DNA of 64,000 bases from Epiperipatus broadwayi (taxonomy: Eukaryota > Onychophora > Udeonychophora > Euonychophora > Peripatidae): positions 5,911,717 to 5,975,716 of the forward strand of contig JAQFVV010000056.1 of NCBI GenBank assembly GCA_028023455.1. The letters are read 5' to 3'. Each line of letters begins with the position of its first letter. Within the stretch, counting starts at the first letter, position 1. Below are positions 25,245 through 35,859 of the stretch, piece after piece. The notes beneath the pieces are model-generated. The model did not search any database, was not told where the DNA came from, and saw only the letters and a program-made list of their open reading frames with translations. The position numbers and the translations under genes are program-made.

Positions 25245-25471
25245 TAGAATGCTTTGTTTTTAACAAGAAAGAAATGTAAAAATGTGTTAATTGAAGATAA
25301 GATAATAAAAAACTATATTTTGTAACAATAAAATGTTCATTTAGGCAAAATGTAAAGTTGGAAGCTGTTGGGAAAAGAAATCATAGTAAGTAAAGAATAT
25401 ATTTTCCAAAATAGTATGTATATGTGACAGGATTTTCATTTTTGTTTGTTTTAAAAATTTTTATGAATTAT

Positions 25472-25640
25472 TTTTTTTCTCCTTTTTATATATTTTTAGT
25501 TCCTTGAAAAAGACTATAGAAAAAAATAAAGAAATAGTCGAAACGTTGGAAATCTATTTTAATATATATTTCATTTTGGTGGCAAAAAAATAAAAAACAA
25601 GTTTTTAAAAGATTTGGTGTATGTTATAATTATTTTTTAA
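25472..25640 (+). repeat. PLE terminal repeat (pLTR), 3' end of plus copy
   Basis: Matches the left terminal repeat from the T-rich start through the hammerhead-like motif and TTTGGTGTATGTTATAATTA, then diverges at 25640. It lacks the last 60 or so bp present at 22376-22436. Confidence 0.85.
25501..25556 (+). ncRNA. Degenerate hammerhead-ribozyme-like motif
   Basis: Third copy of the motif: stem GACTAT/ATAGTC and the GAAACGTTGG segment, again with a non-canonical CTTGAAA in place of CUGANGA. Confidence 0.4.
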
Positions 25641-25654
25641 TTATTTACTATTAA

Positions 25655-25745
25655 TTTTCTTATTTCAGACTGGCAAACAAAGTGCTAAGTCTATAGATTT
25701 ATTTTCAAACTTTTATATTTTAGGCTCGCAAGCAAATGGTTAAAT
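25655..25745 (+). repeat. Right half of the interrupted ~50-bp minisatellite
   Basis: Two units about 53 bp apart (TATTTCAGACTGGCAAACAA near 25661 and ATTTTAGGCTCGCAAGCAAA near 25715) resemble the units at 18905-18995 on the other side of the PLE pair. Confidence 0.5.
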
Positions 25746-26205
25746 CATGCTTCATGGTAGAATGGTCTACATCTATATGTTTTCTTCTTTCATGATAGGT
25801 TAGATTTTTCAGACTTTCTTCTTCCATGAAACTCCATGCTAATGTAGAAATAAACCTGCTGAGGAACACTAGAAATTCATATTATAGCAGTGCAAATAAT
25901 TTGCTGTATCATTTCCTACTTGTTTTACTGCAATAATGAAGATATTCTTACTCCACTGACGAAAACATATAGGTTGTTGTATTATATTAATGCTCTATAT
26001 TAACTTTGCCATGAAAGGTAGAAAACTTGCTTTACAATGTTAGCGACATATACTGTTCTTAAATCAATTGTCATCACTCCTTTTGTAGCTAATTATCACC
26101 ACATTCAAAAAACATGTTATTGAATATTATAAGCTATATATCTACAAAATGATTTTATGTATTTTAAATCAAGCTTTAATTACATGTTTCTTGATCAACA
26201 GCAAC
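25746..26205. other. AT-rich non-coding stretch
   Basis: Nothing recognisable; no coding potential. Confidence 0.6.
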
Positions 26206-26308
26206 TTTAAAAAAAAAAAAATCAAAAAAGAAGGGGAAAAAAAAGAAAGAGAGAGGGGGCGAGGTAGAGAAAGAGAAGAGAGGGAAGGGAGAAGGATAGA
26301 GAGGAAGA
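26206..26308 (+). repeat. Homopurine (A/G) tract
   Basis: About 100 bp almost entirely of A and G on the plus strand, interrupted by only a few pyrimidines. It starts with an A run and grades into GA/GGA-rich sequence. The complementary frame reads as Ser/Pro/Phe low complexity and is not a gene. Such tracts can form triplex (H-DNA) structures. Confidence 0.85.
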
Positions 26309-28994
26309 TTTGAAATTTTTTTATTAGAGAAGAAAAATATTAAAAAGAGGATGCTTACTAACACATTCTATCACTACTAAGAAAATTCTATTAACTCTCC
26401 ATTTTGTCCCAGCCTAAATTAATATAATGATTATAATAAAGACACAAAATGAAAGTGTATAAGATAGATATATTGTCCTAAAGTTTTCCAAAAAACTATC
26501 ATGCTAAACTAAGTTCTGATTTATCAATAAACAAACAACTAAATAAAATATTCACTTATTTTTCAAAATAATAATTTATAGATAAATTTATTTATTTTAC
26601 CATGTATAAATTTAACTGCAAGTAATACATTTCTAAATAATGAGAGTACCCAATAAAATTATTTATTTAATTATAATAAGTAGAAAATAAATAAATCATT
26701 CCTATCATTATTTGTCTGATTCATTTTTTCTTTTGTGAATTAGGTATTTAATCTTCTGATGCCAAAAAGATTTTGTCATTATTTTATAGCACACCATTAT
26801 CTGATTCAAATTTAGTATTTAAAAACCATGTCTTTTAAAGCAACTCAACTATGAGATAATTTGTACAAACAATCCTTACTTATGTAAATGATCCATTTTC
26901 CATCTTTTCTGTTTAATTGAATTTTACTTCAGATGCATAATACCCATTATCAGAAATGCAGAATATAAAAATAAGCACTACAATATATCACAAAAAATGT
27001 TTATCCAGCATGAGATAGAGAAAAATTGAGAATTGTGTTGACTTGAACATCACATTTTCAAACAATCTGCATTTTATATATGCTGGAAATTATTTACATA
27101 AATCTGGACTAAAGTAAATAGATAATTGTCTATAATAAATACTTTGAAGTGAATATCTTAATATGATTATGAGTAACAATGATCATCATACTTACAAATG
27201 ATGATTACAAAGCCATCTATTGGAAGTTTAGTAATCATTAGAAACCAAATGATAAAATGCTATATATTCTTCATCTCTAGATTCCATCTTTGGCTTTTGT
27301 CATCATCATTAAAAACTAGGATTCAAAGTTAAAATTGATGGCTTCATGAATCCAACAGCCAGCTTTTACTCTTTTATACTACATGTCTATCCAGCATAGT
27401 TTTTAAAAATTATATATATATTATCTATATAATTGTGTTTACTGAGAGCTCAAGGTCCATGGATTATAATTGAACTATTGTCATTTCTGATGCTCAAATT
27501 CCTATCAACTCTTTAACAACTAAATATTACATGATTCTATTTTTTAAACTAAGTCATATTAAAGAGATGACAGTCAATTGTAGAACACTACTAGAAACAA
27601 TTTAGTATTATCTCTGTACAAATATTATACTACTATAAGTTTCACCTAACTTAATAGAGAGTATATATATATTTAAGTTACGAGAAGTTATCATTGATGA
27701 TTATCAAGTGATTATTGATTGACCGTAGTCTCGATTGTTAATATATTTTCTAAAGTTTTCAGAAGATCGTTTAACATGTATTAGAAATAATTATTAGAGG
27801 GTTTTTTTTTTTACTTCTTTTAAAAGTGTAGATTTTTTTTTTTTACTTCATAATGCTATATTTTAATTTTGATCTCTCATTTTAATTTTGCCTGAAGACT
27901 TGTAATATTTAATAGGATAAATAAGTGTAAAAAATTATTTTAAATATGTTGTTATAAAACTAATAATTAATATATATATATATATTGAAGTATATGATAT
28001 TAGCCAGATCTAAAAAGTATATAAACTCTAGGTGTTTTATTAATTGTTCTCATCATTTTCTTTCTATTTTTTTTTTCTATCCTGACAGGATCTGTTTGCA
28101 TTTAACCTTTTGTTCTTGGTAGTTTAATTAACATAATTAATCCAGTTAACTTGTTTTTTTTTAATGCTTTATACGTATAAATTTGGGTGAAACTAGAAAT
28201 GACTAACTTAAAATTAATGATTTTTCTTAATTTTAATTTTTGGAGGGAAGGCGGAAGATCTCACTTGCGTCGGTTTGCATTTGTAGATGATGATATTTAT
28301 TAACATGTTGGATTTTTTTTTTAAATGCTGTTCTTTAATTAAAGCTCGTTATTTGGTAGTTCAATAATGTTTTTTGTTTTTTTTTGTATAAAAAATGGCA
28401 CTTATTTTAATACATATTTATATCTTTTACATGATATATTTATATTTCTAACCAATTACATAAATGAAAGCAAAATATAAATTAATATATACATAAAAGT
28501 TATTGAGAATTAAGAGTTACACTAATGTTAAAAATTTCACAGTTGATTACAACAATCCATTTTTTATTTTTTGATATCAAAACAATCCATTTTTTAAATT
28601 TTTTTTCCAATTAGTTAAATCATCAGATGAGTCAATCCTCCCCTTTCCCATCCAATTTCTTTTTTTTAATTGACTGTAACTTTTTATAATTTCTATTGGT
28701 TAAGAAGTTTCAGTTTTGTAATAATACTTGTTTATGGGTTTGTAAAAATATGCAATGTAAAACGTTTGTTGGTATTGTAAATAAAATTGTACAAAATATA
28801 TGGTTAAGTAAAAGCATCAATAAAATAGGTTAGAAAATCAATTTTTGTACATCTTAAAATAAGGTTAAGTGAATCCTTTAAAATTTTAACCAAAATAGCT
28901 TCTAATAAACAACTTAAATGAATTAAAATCGGAATTAAAAATACTTTGCATATTTGGCCATTAAGAAAGAGGAAACTAGCAATAATTTTTGTTG
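26309..28994. other. AT-rich non-coding stretch
   Basis: No gene is supported. Contains small (TA)n runs (27663-27673, 27968-27986) and a loosely repeated TTTGCATTT ... TTGGTAGTT-AAT pair of segments near 28090-28130 and 28275-28370 that may be an old duplication. Confidence 0.6.
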
Positions 28995-29253
28995 ATCATT
29001 AATTAGACTAGAGATTATCCATTTAATGAAAAATATTTCTGTAGTGTAATTTTCACTACATCACTTATATCTTGGAAAACATACATCTTTTCCATATGTC
29101 TTTGGCCATATGTTTATAATTACAGTCTTCCACAAGATGTTAAAAAAAACAAAAAAAAAAAAACAGACTCTACCTTGTATAAGAGTGGTGTAGTGAAAAT
29201 TACACTTCAGAAATATTATTCATTAAGTGGATAATATATAATCTAATGAATGA
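28995..29253. mobile_element. Hairpin MITE with long inverted termini
   Basis: A core pair of 46-bp inverted repeats (29014-29059 and 29190-29235) matches at about 43 positions, with weaker complementarity extending the arms to about 65 bp. The inner end of each arm is itself palindromic (GTAGTG, short AT spacer, CACTAC). The roughly 130-bp interior is non-coding. Size and structure are those of a non-autonomous DNA transposon (MITE or foldback type). Superfamily is not assigned because target-site duplications are unclear. Confidence 0.75.
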
Positions 29254-29436
29254 CTAATAAAAAATATTATTGTGCTTCCACAAAGAGGTTTGTGTCAAAG
29301 TTGTGAGGTCAGTAAGTTTGGCACATCAATTAAACTGTAGTAATTGGCTATCTATATATATATACTGAACAAGGATAGATATATGTAAGAGATTGTGATC
29401 TGGGACAACTGATGAGTGCTGATTCAGAATGAAATC

Positions 29437-29576
29437 AGCATCTTGGAAATCAAAGATCTTTTTCCTTGTCTATGGTATTTATGATTACACTCCTCCACTA
29501 GGTATTAAAAGCAGATAGAAATCAGTCCCTGCATTATGTAAGAGTGCTGTAGTGAAAATTACACTACAGAAATATT
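29437..29576 (+). mobile_element. Truncated second copy of the hairpin MITE
   Basis: Follows the interior and right terminus of the 28995-29253 element in order: ATCTTGGAAA, CCTTGTCTATGG resembling CCATATGTCTTTGG, TTAAAAG-CAGA, TGTAAGAGTG-TGTAGTGAAA, and ends in TACAGAAATATT. The left inverted terminus is missing. Confidence 0.65.
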
Positions 29577-30134
29577 CAATAAGAAAATTTTTAGTAGTTG
29601 GAAAACAGGCTGAGATTTACAAGTATACATAACCTAATTGTGACATAAGTAGAATGGAAAGGTATAAAAAATCAGAAAGGTTACAATAATTGTTTTGTTA
29701 GTCATAAATTTTATCTCTGTTTAAATATATCTCTACATAATTAGCAATTTGTTTGATCACCCTTCTCCAACTGATATAAACAAATATATTATCAAGTGTT
29801 TTGTCATTAGAATACATACTGTCTGAAAAACTATTATGAGAAAGTGAATATGAGACTAAAATAGCATAGTCAAAAGCTATAAAAAATGAGATTGGAAAAA
29901 AACATTACAATTGAAAGCTGACGATCATCAAGTACTAGATTTATAGTGAATTATTGTGTGTAAGAAATAATAAACACCACCTGAAAAAATAGCTTTAATG
30001 CTATAAACCAAGGGAAGGAAAATTGAGTTTTAAGTTATCATCAATGTATCAAATGATTAAAAACTAAACTGATAAGAAATATTTACGGTATTTCATCTTA
30101 GATGTATAAGTTATATTTTCATTTAAAAGATAAG
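29577..30134. other. AT-rich non-coding stretch
   Basis: Nothing recognisable; no coding potential. Confidence 0.6.
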
Positions 30135-30202
30135 CAATGAGTATCAAATCAATGATATTTATGTGCATATTATACATATATGGCCTATGAGAATTTTACG
30201 AT
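30135..30202 (+). repeat. 68-bp direct repeat, left copy
   Basis: Identical over 68 bp to 32101-32168 (begins CAATGAGTATCAAATCAATG). The two copies bracket 1898 bp. Confidence 0.95.
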
Positions 30203-32100
30203 TAAAGGATAAGCAAGGGATATATATATATTGTACCAGGTTCAAATATGCGTCCTCGAAACACTGGCCTCTTAGGCAGAGAAGAACATACTCGGAGAGT
30301 ATGTATGCCCAAACGATAGCTATAAAGTATATAACTAGCGTTACATTTCCAGAACATAACTTCTTCTCAACTGTTGAATTCAACACCAGAGTTCAAAGCA
30401 CTTTTTTGTTTCGTGAAGACACGGGCGCCAGCTATTTATTCTGAAAGAATAAACAACGCACTTTGAACAATGGCCACTAACTCAATGCCTAAATCCACGA
30501 CTAGCTCAGTTCTTTGTAATCACTATCCGATTATACATAATTAGTGGTTAAAAAAATTGATAAAAGAATTGTAAAAGGAATTTATAAAAGAGATTGATAA
30601 AAAGAATTGACCGACAAATAGAGTTTAATTTTAAAGACAATTTATTAACTAACATTAATTTACTAAATTTAAACATCTTTATAATTTAATATAATACACA
30701 CACATTTTAAATTACATTTCTAAACTAGTTTAAATATTCTTGTAGATTTTAATAATAGAACACTGGTATTTATCTAATTTAGCTAATAACACTGATATAA
30801 TGATCACGCACATATTAACTCATATAGCATTCATAAATATAATAATAAAGCATTAATAGCATTTGAAACTTAAAGACACATATCAATAGTTCATTTTATG
30901 TATGATATAGAGTTCATATAATTAGACTCTTGAAGGATTCACACGAATTAATGCAATGCAATGGCTATTACAGTATAAATGAAATAAGCAAATGTTTTAC
31001 CTAGGATTTTGAATGTAGATGTAGAATTTTGTTCTCTTTGGTGGCTGCTTTCGGTGAGAATATTTCCATTATGAATGCTTCCAGCCGGCTGGGACATTTC
31101 CTTGATGAGTTTCCTTATTATTCACGATCATTACTATTGGAGACAATTAGATACTGATGGAGATTTTCTAAGATGTTACACTGACATTATTTCACGGGCA
31201 AATCTTGCTGTTTTCATCGGACATAAGGCTGAAGAGACATGTATTCCCAAAAGCTGCTCAACACTGCATTTTTGTGTTTCTGGATACAATTAACTTAACT
31301 GATTGAAATTAACTGACTCAATTGATTTGTGAACTCAACTGTCTGATAAAAAAGTCTATTTATACCTGCGATGTGTTGCCCTTGTAATATCTTCCGGCAA
31401 AATCTGTTGTCGAAATTTCAGTGATAATCCTTTGATAAACGTGTTTTGGAAGATTGTTTAATTAGTAATAGCCATGCAGAAGTGTTGTTTTATATTTTAA
31501 TTAATAGCCATTGCTGTGTTTTTAATGATAATCTTTTATTTCGCATACATTTTTTATTTATTTACAATCGCACATATATACGCACATATATATTTTAATA
31601 CAATTTACTATTTAGTTTTTTAAGATGACTTTTCCTTTACTTAGACTTGAATGAAAAGAGATTTATATTTCTCTTAAACTTTAAATTATATTTCAAATAA
31701 TAATATTAGACTCTACTTCCTTTTTTATAAAATCTTTAGTTTAACTTTTCTAACTACGATTTCCCTCCCCTCTTTTAATTAATCAATTTTAACTTTTATT
31801 TCAAAAACTAATGATAGAAAACTATTTGACTCTTATTCTTTTCGAAAACAAACTGTAACAAACTCTTCAACATCTAATTTTATGTTTTTCTTTTATGAAA
31901 GATTATTTTAATAATTTTTTTAGATAAAATTATATGTGCCAATATCAATATTGGTACAATATATATATATAGGACGCTCTGACATTTATGTAAACAAACG
32001 TTTGAAGGTGTTTTTGGTATAATGCCATCTGTAGTCATAAATACAAGCGTATGCAAGTTTTTAACTTGTGTTTTTTGTTTTTCATATATATATATATAAA
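30203..32100. other. 1.9-kb segment between 68-bp direct repeats
   Basis: Base composition is mixed: GC-richer parts at about 30230-30530 and 31010-31470, very AT-rich elsewhere. An 18-bp inverted repeat (TATATATATATTGTACCA at 30221-30238 and its complement at 31952-31969) lies just inside the ends. A 72-codon plus-strand frame with a true ATG at 31075 and normal composition has no domain I recognise. On the minus strand a TATA-like GTATAAATAGAC (near 31350-31361) precedes a stretch of GTTGAGTT/CAATTGAGTCAGTTAA-type repeats, reminiscent of a retroelement promoter. It may be an insertion or a tandem-duplicated segment; its class is unresolved. Confidence 0.4.
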
Positions 32101-32168
32101 CAATGAGTATCAAATCAATGATATTTATGTGCATATTATACATATATGGCCTATGAGAATTTTACGAT
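32101..32168 (+). repeat. 68-bp direct repeat, right copy
   Basis: Perfect match to 30135-30202; sequence diverges immediately on both sides. Confidence 0.95.
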
Positions 32169-32297
32169 ATTTTTTTCCTCATACAATTAATTATTAAATT
32201 TTAAAATTAATTATTATGGAGTCTGAGTCAGTATCATTCTTTGTTCTTATGCCATTTTGTACTCTATCTCAACATGTATTTATCATATTCAAAAATA

Positions 32298-32960
32298 TTA
32301 AATATGCATAGCTTAAATGTATATGAAATATAAATGAAAATAAAAACACATTCAGAAACTATATCTAAATAATACTATACTTTAACAAATGCAAATAATA
32401 AAATATATATTTATTGAGTTTTCAATGATTTAACATTTATTTATTGATATTGAAGAGAAAATGCAGACTGAAGTTTATATTGTTTTCCTGAAGGTTTGTG
32501 ATGATAGTGTTCTAGTAGCATTTTTATATTGGACTTTATATATTAGTTTGATAGTGTAAATTATTCTGAAATTAAATGGAACATTTAAAGAATAAAAGTG
32601 GTGCCTCATTTTAACAGTTTCATAATATTAATAAAAAATCAGTTTTATGAATGTTAACATTATATATGCATAGCTTAATACAGATGAAATTTAAACAGAA
32701 GTAAGGAACATATCTGAAAATTAGGTATAATCAAAATCCACATGTTTTTAATTGTATAGAATAAAATGGACTTGTAGTCTTTGAGCTTTTGGTTTTATGC
32801 ATTCATTTATCGATATTGTTGGAAAACAGAATGAAATTTATATAGTAACCTGATTTAAATATGGCATAAATTATTCTTAAATTATAACTGAATATTTAGA
32901 GGATAGAGGTGGTGCTTTTTGTGAATGTAAATTTAATTATATATAACTTAAAGAATATAA
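32298..32960 (+). repeat. Diverged tandem repeat, unit roughly 300-370 bp
   Basis: A recognisable series of blocks recurs: a GCATAGCTTAA block followed by GATGAAAT-TAAA (near 32310, 32667 and, weaker, 32942), TTATTTATTGATATTG / TTTATCGATATTG (near 32440 and 32808), and TAAATTATTCT-AAATTA with GGTGGTGC-TT (near 32556-32605 and 32868-32920). Units are heavily diverged, so this is an old tandem array or satellite fragment. Confidence 0.55.
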
Positions 32961-33209
32961 GATTTAAATGGAAATAAACAAAAAAAAAAAAACTACAACA
33001 AAAGTGTTATTGTAAGTTAATGAAAAAACTTGTTAACCTCAGGAATTGTCAATTAGTAGTAATTGACTGTTTCTTAGCAACATCAACAACTTAGAGTTAT
33101 ATCTGTTTACATGGATAATCTCATTTCTATTCTTATAATAATCCCTGGAAACATTTAATTCAACATATGTATCATCATCATCTGCAATCATTATTGATCC
33201 ACTGCAAGA

Positions 33210-35345
33210 TGAAGGTATCTGCAAGTTCAATCCATTTTCTTCAATCTGTAGCCTTTCTTCACATCACTCCAACATATTTCCTTATTTGATCCATTCCTCT
33301 CACATGTGGTCTCTTTCTAGATTTTTTTATAACCTTATAGAATCCACTCAAATATTTCAATTGTCCACTGATAACATCCCTTCTAGCAATATGTCCAACC
33401 TAACTCATCTCTGAATTCTTTCAATGACATGAGTAATACCTGTTTGTTCTTTCATTGATGTATTTCAATTGCTTATTGTTACTCCTAACATGCATTTCTC
33501 CATACTTTGCTGAGTGTCATGAAGTCTTTGTAATGTTTTCTGTTAAGTGTCCAAATTGGAGATACATAAGTAAGAACTAAATAAAACATATTTATTAAAA
33601 ATCTTCCCTTTCAAACATATTGGCATATTTCCTTAATTCTATGATTAATTTTATCCATATCCATTATGTTTCAATCTGAAGAATAATCTGATCAAAATAT
33701 TTGTAATCATTAACTTCTTCTAACTCATCATTATCAATCTTTATTTCCTTTTTTAAGGCAAATCCATTAAACATTACTTTAGTCTTTTTAACATTTATCT
33801 TTAGTCCTACTTTCTTACTTTCATCTGATAATTCTTACAACATTTCCTGAAGCTCTAAAGCATTATTTTCAAAAACAACTACATCATCTGCAAAGTTAAA
33901 TGATTTAAATAATCTGCAATTACTTTTATTCCATTAGCTTACCATTTCAATCCATAAAATACTACTCGTAAAATTGCTGTAATATGTTTGGAGATTCTCA
34001 ATGTCAATCTTCCTAGTATCATTATATAATCTAATTGTTGCTGTTGCATTTTTTTTTATAAATATTCTTCAGAATATGATAATATCCTGGGTCTATTTCT
34101 TGATGAAAAAATACTTATAGAATCAAATGTCTTTTCATAATCTACAAATTCAAAGCATAATGGCAACCCATATTCATTGGCCCTTTCTATAATTTCTCTC
34201 CATACTTGAATATGATCGACTGTAATAAATCACTTTTAAATCCAACTTGCTCTTTTGGTTGATTAAAATTTAAAGTTTCCTACAGATGAGTTGTAATTGT
34301 TTTGGCAAAAAATTTATATAAAACTGATAGGTCTGGTAATTTCTAATAACTTATTTATACTGCATTCTTCCAATCAACTGGTACGACTTTATCATTTAGA
34401 CATTTGGCATATAACTTTGCCAAAAAAAAATTGTATTTCGCACCTACTTCTATAATTCCATCATTACTACATTTTTTCATTTTTTTATAAATTTAATAGC
34501 ATATCTTACTTCTTCATTTAAAATTCTTGGCAATTCAGAAGATATAGTAGTTCTAGGATGTACTTTTCCTTGTTCTTTATTGCTATTGACAATACTCTTC
34601 CTCACATTTCATGATGTTATCTCAGTTTTTAATAACAGTTCAATCTTTTTTTTTCATATTGAAAAAATAAGATCGCTACCAATACCAAGATGTTGTTTTA
34701 TACTCTTGGAAATGTTATTCTTCTACAGCTTTTTTTTGCTAGTTTGTAATTAAACTTTCTTATATTTATCATGCATTATTTTTATGCATTTTCATGCTCC
34801 TTCTTTTCTTAATAAATTGACATCTCAGTAAAAATTTTATCAGTCACTTGCTGCTTTTTTTGTACCAGCTATCTTTGTTGTAATTTTTAATAGTCTATCA
34901 ATTATCTTCCTATTGATTTTCTTCAAATCTAAATCATGTTCAAAATTTGTTACTATTTGAAAACAATATACAAGTTTTAATTTAAATTCATTTGAATGTT
35001 TTTCTTAATAAATTTTGACTTTCTAGTTTTGCATTAACATGTATCTTAATCTCACTAATCAATGATTACTTCCTATGTTGAATTTATTAAGAACATTACA
35101 ATCTTGAAATATATATTTTCTGTTAGTCAAAATATAATCCAATACTGCTGTATCTTCATGCTTTCATTCCATTTTCATTTAACACTTTTCCCAAAGAAAG
35201 AATTCATAATATAATTTTTCTTTTTCTGAAAACTCCACAAGTCTATATCCTCTCTCATTTCTATCACCATAACCAAATTTACCTATAGCACTTTCATCTA
35301 TCAATTGATTATCAATTCTAGCATTAAAGACTCTCATGACAATTT
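33210..35345 (-). pseudogene. Decayed APE-type LINE (endonuclease C-terminus + reverse transcriptase)
   Basis: Read on the minus strand in several frames. Near 35240-35345 an endonuclease segment IGKFGYGDRNERGYRLVEFS. Near 35030-35140 LDYILTNRKYIFQD and SNHRLVRLR, matching the C-terminal SDHR-type motif of AP-like endonucleases. Near 34120-34230 RT motif FEFVDYEKTFDSI. Near 33750-33960 FADDVVVFENN with the catalytic Asp pair, then VGLKINVKKTKVMFNG. Finally the C-terminal tail with VIERIQR-type text near 33410. This order (APE then RT) defines a non-LTR retrotransposon; motif style is RTE/Jockey-like but the clade is not resolved. Stops and frameshifts occur throughout, and the 5' part of the endonuclease is missing or unrecognisable. 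Confidence 0.85.
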
Positions 35346-35859
35346 AAAAATATTATTTGGTCTAATCAAAAGTCTTTTATACATCAATATCGGATGTAAG
35401 TGTTGACTGGTTTTAATGATTACTTATAAACCCATTTAGGCTTGAGCATTATTACACATATTATTTAAGTAATACTTTGGGTGCAATTTGAAAATTATAA
35501 TTGCTATAATGTTATTATTGACTATTTATTAGTCTGCATTCAGAACAGATTATATTTAACTATTTAAAGAGGTTTATTTAAACTTCTTTGTATCAATAAT
35601 TCAACATCTATGGTCAAGTTGCAATCTTTAGTATCTATATAAATATATTTGACCATAAATAAAGATGTTATTCCACCTTCATTATTAAAGAAGATTGCCT
35701 TGACACCAGTTTGAGATTGTTGATTGTTATTGATATTGTTTAAGTGTTGACTGATTTTAATGATTATATAAATATACTATAACAGAATAAACACGTGGGC
35801 ATGAAAGAATGATCCTAATTAAGATACCATTGGTATTTTAAGTTTATATGCTATGTTAA
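35346..35859. other. AT-rich stretch with short repeated segments
   Basis: A segment AGTGTTGACTG-TTTTAATGA occurs near 35399 and again near 35743. Otherwise nothing is recognisable. It may be the decayed edge of the tandem array that follows. Confidence 0.5.

Larger units (their letters stand above)
22199..25640 (+). mobile_element. Penelope-like element, plus-strand copy
   Basis: A 3.4-kb retroelement with terminal repeats at both ends (22207-22436 and 25472-25640) and an internal RT plus GIY-YIG coding region. The right terminal repeat stops earlier than the left, at TATTTTTTAA (25640). From 22418 to 25640 it is the reverse complement of the minus copy with only scattered differences, giving an inverted repeat with arms of about 3.2 kb and a spacer of about 220 bp. 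The two copies have different indels, so each decayed separately after formation or was copied from different templates. Confidence 0.93.

Noticed and set aside
30163-30444. 93-codon plus-strand frame and its 75-codon antisense partner
   Set aside because: Both cross the TA tract and the 68-bp repeat, no motif is seen, and overlap of two frames on opposite strands suggests chance.
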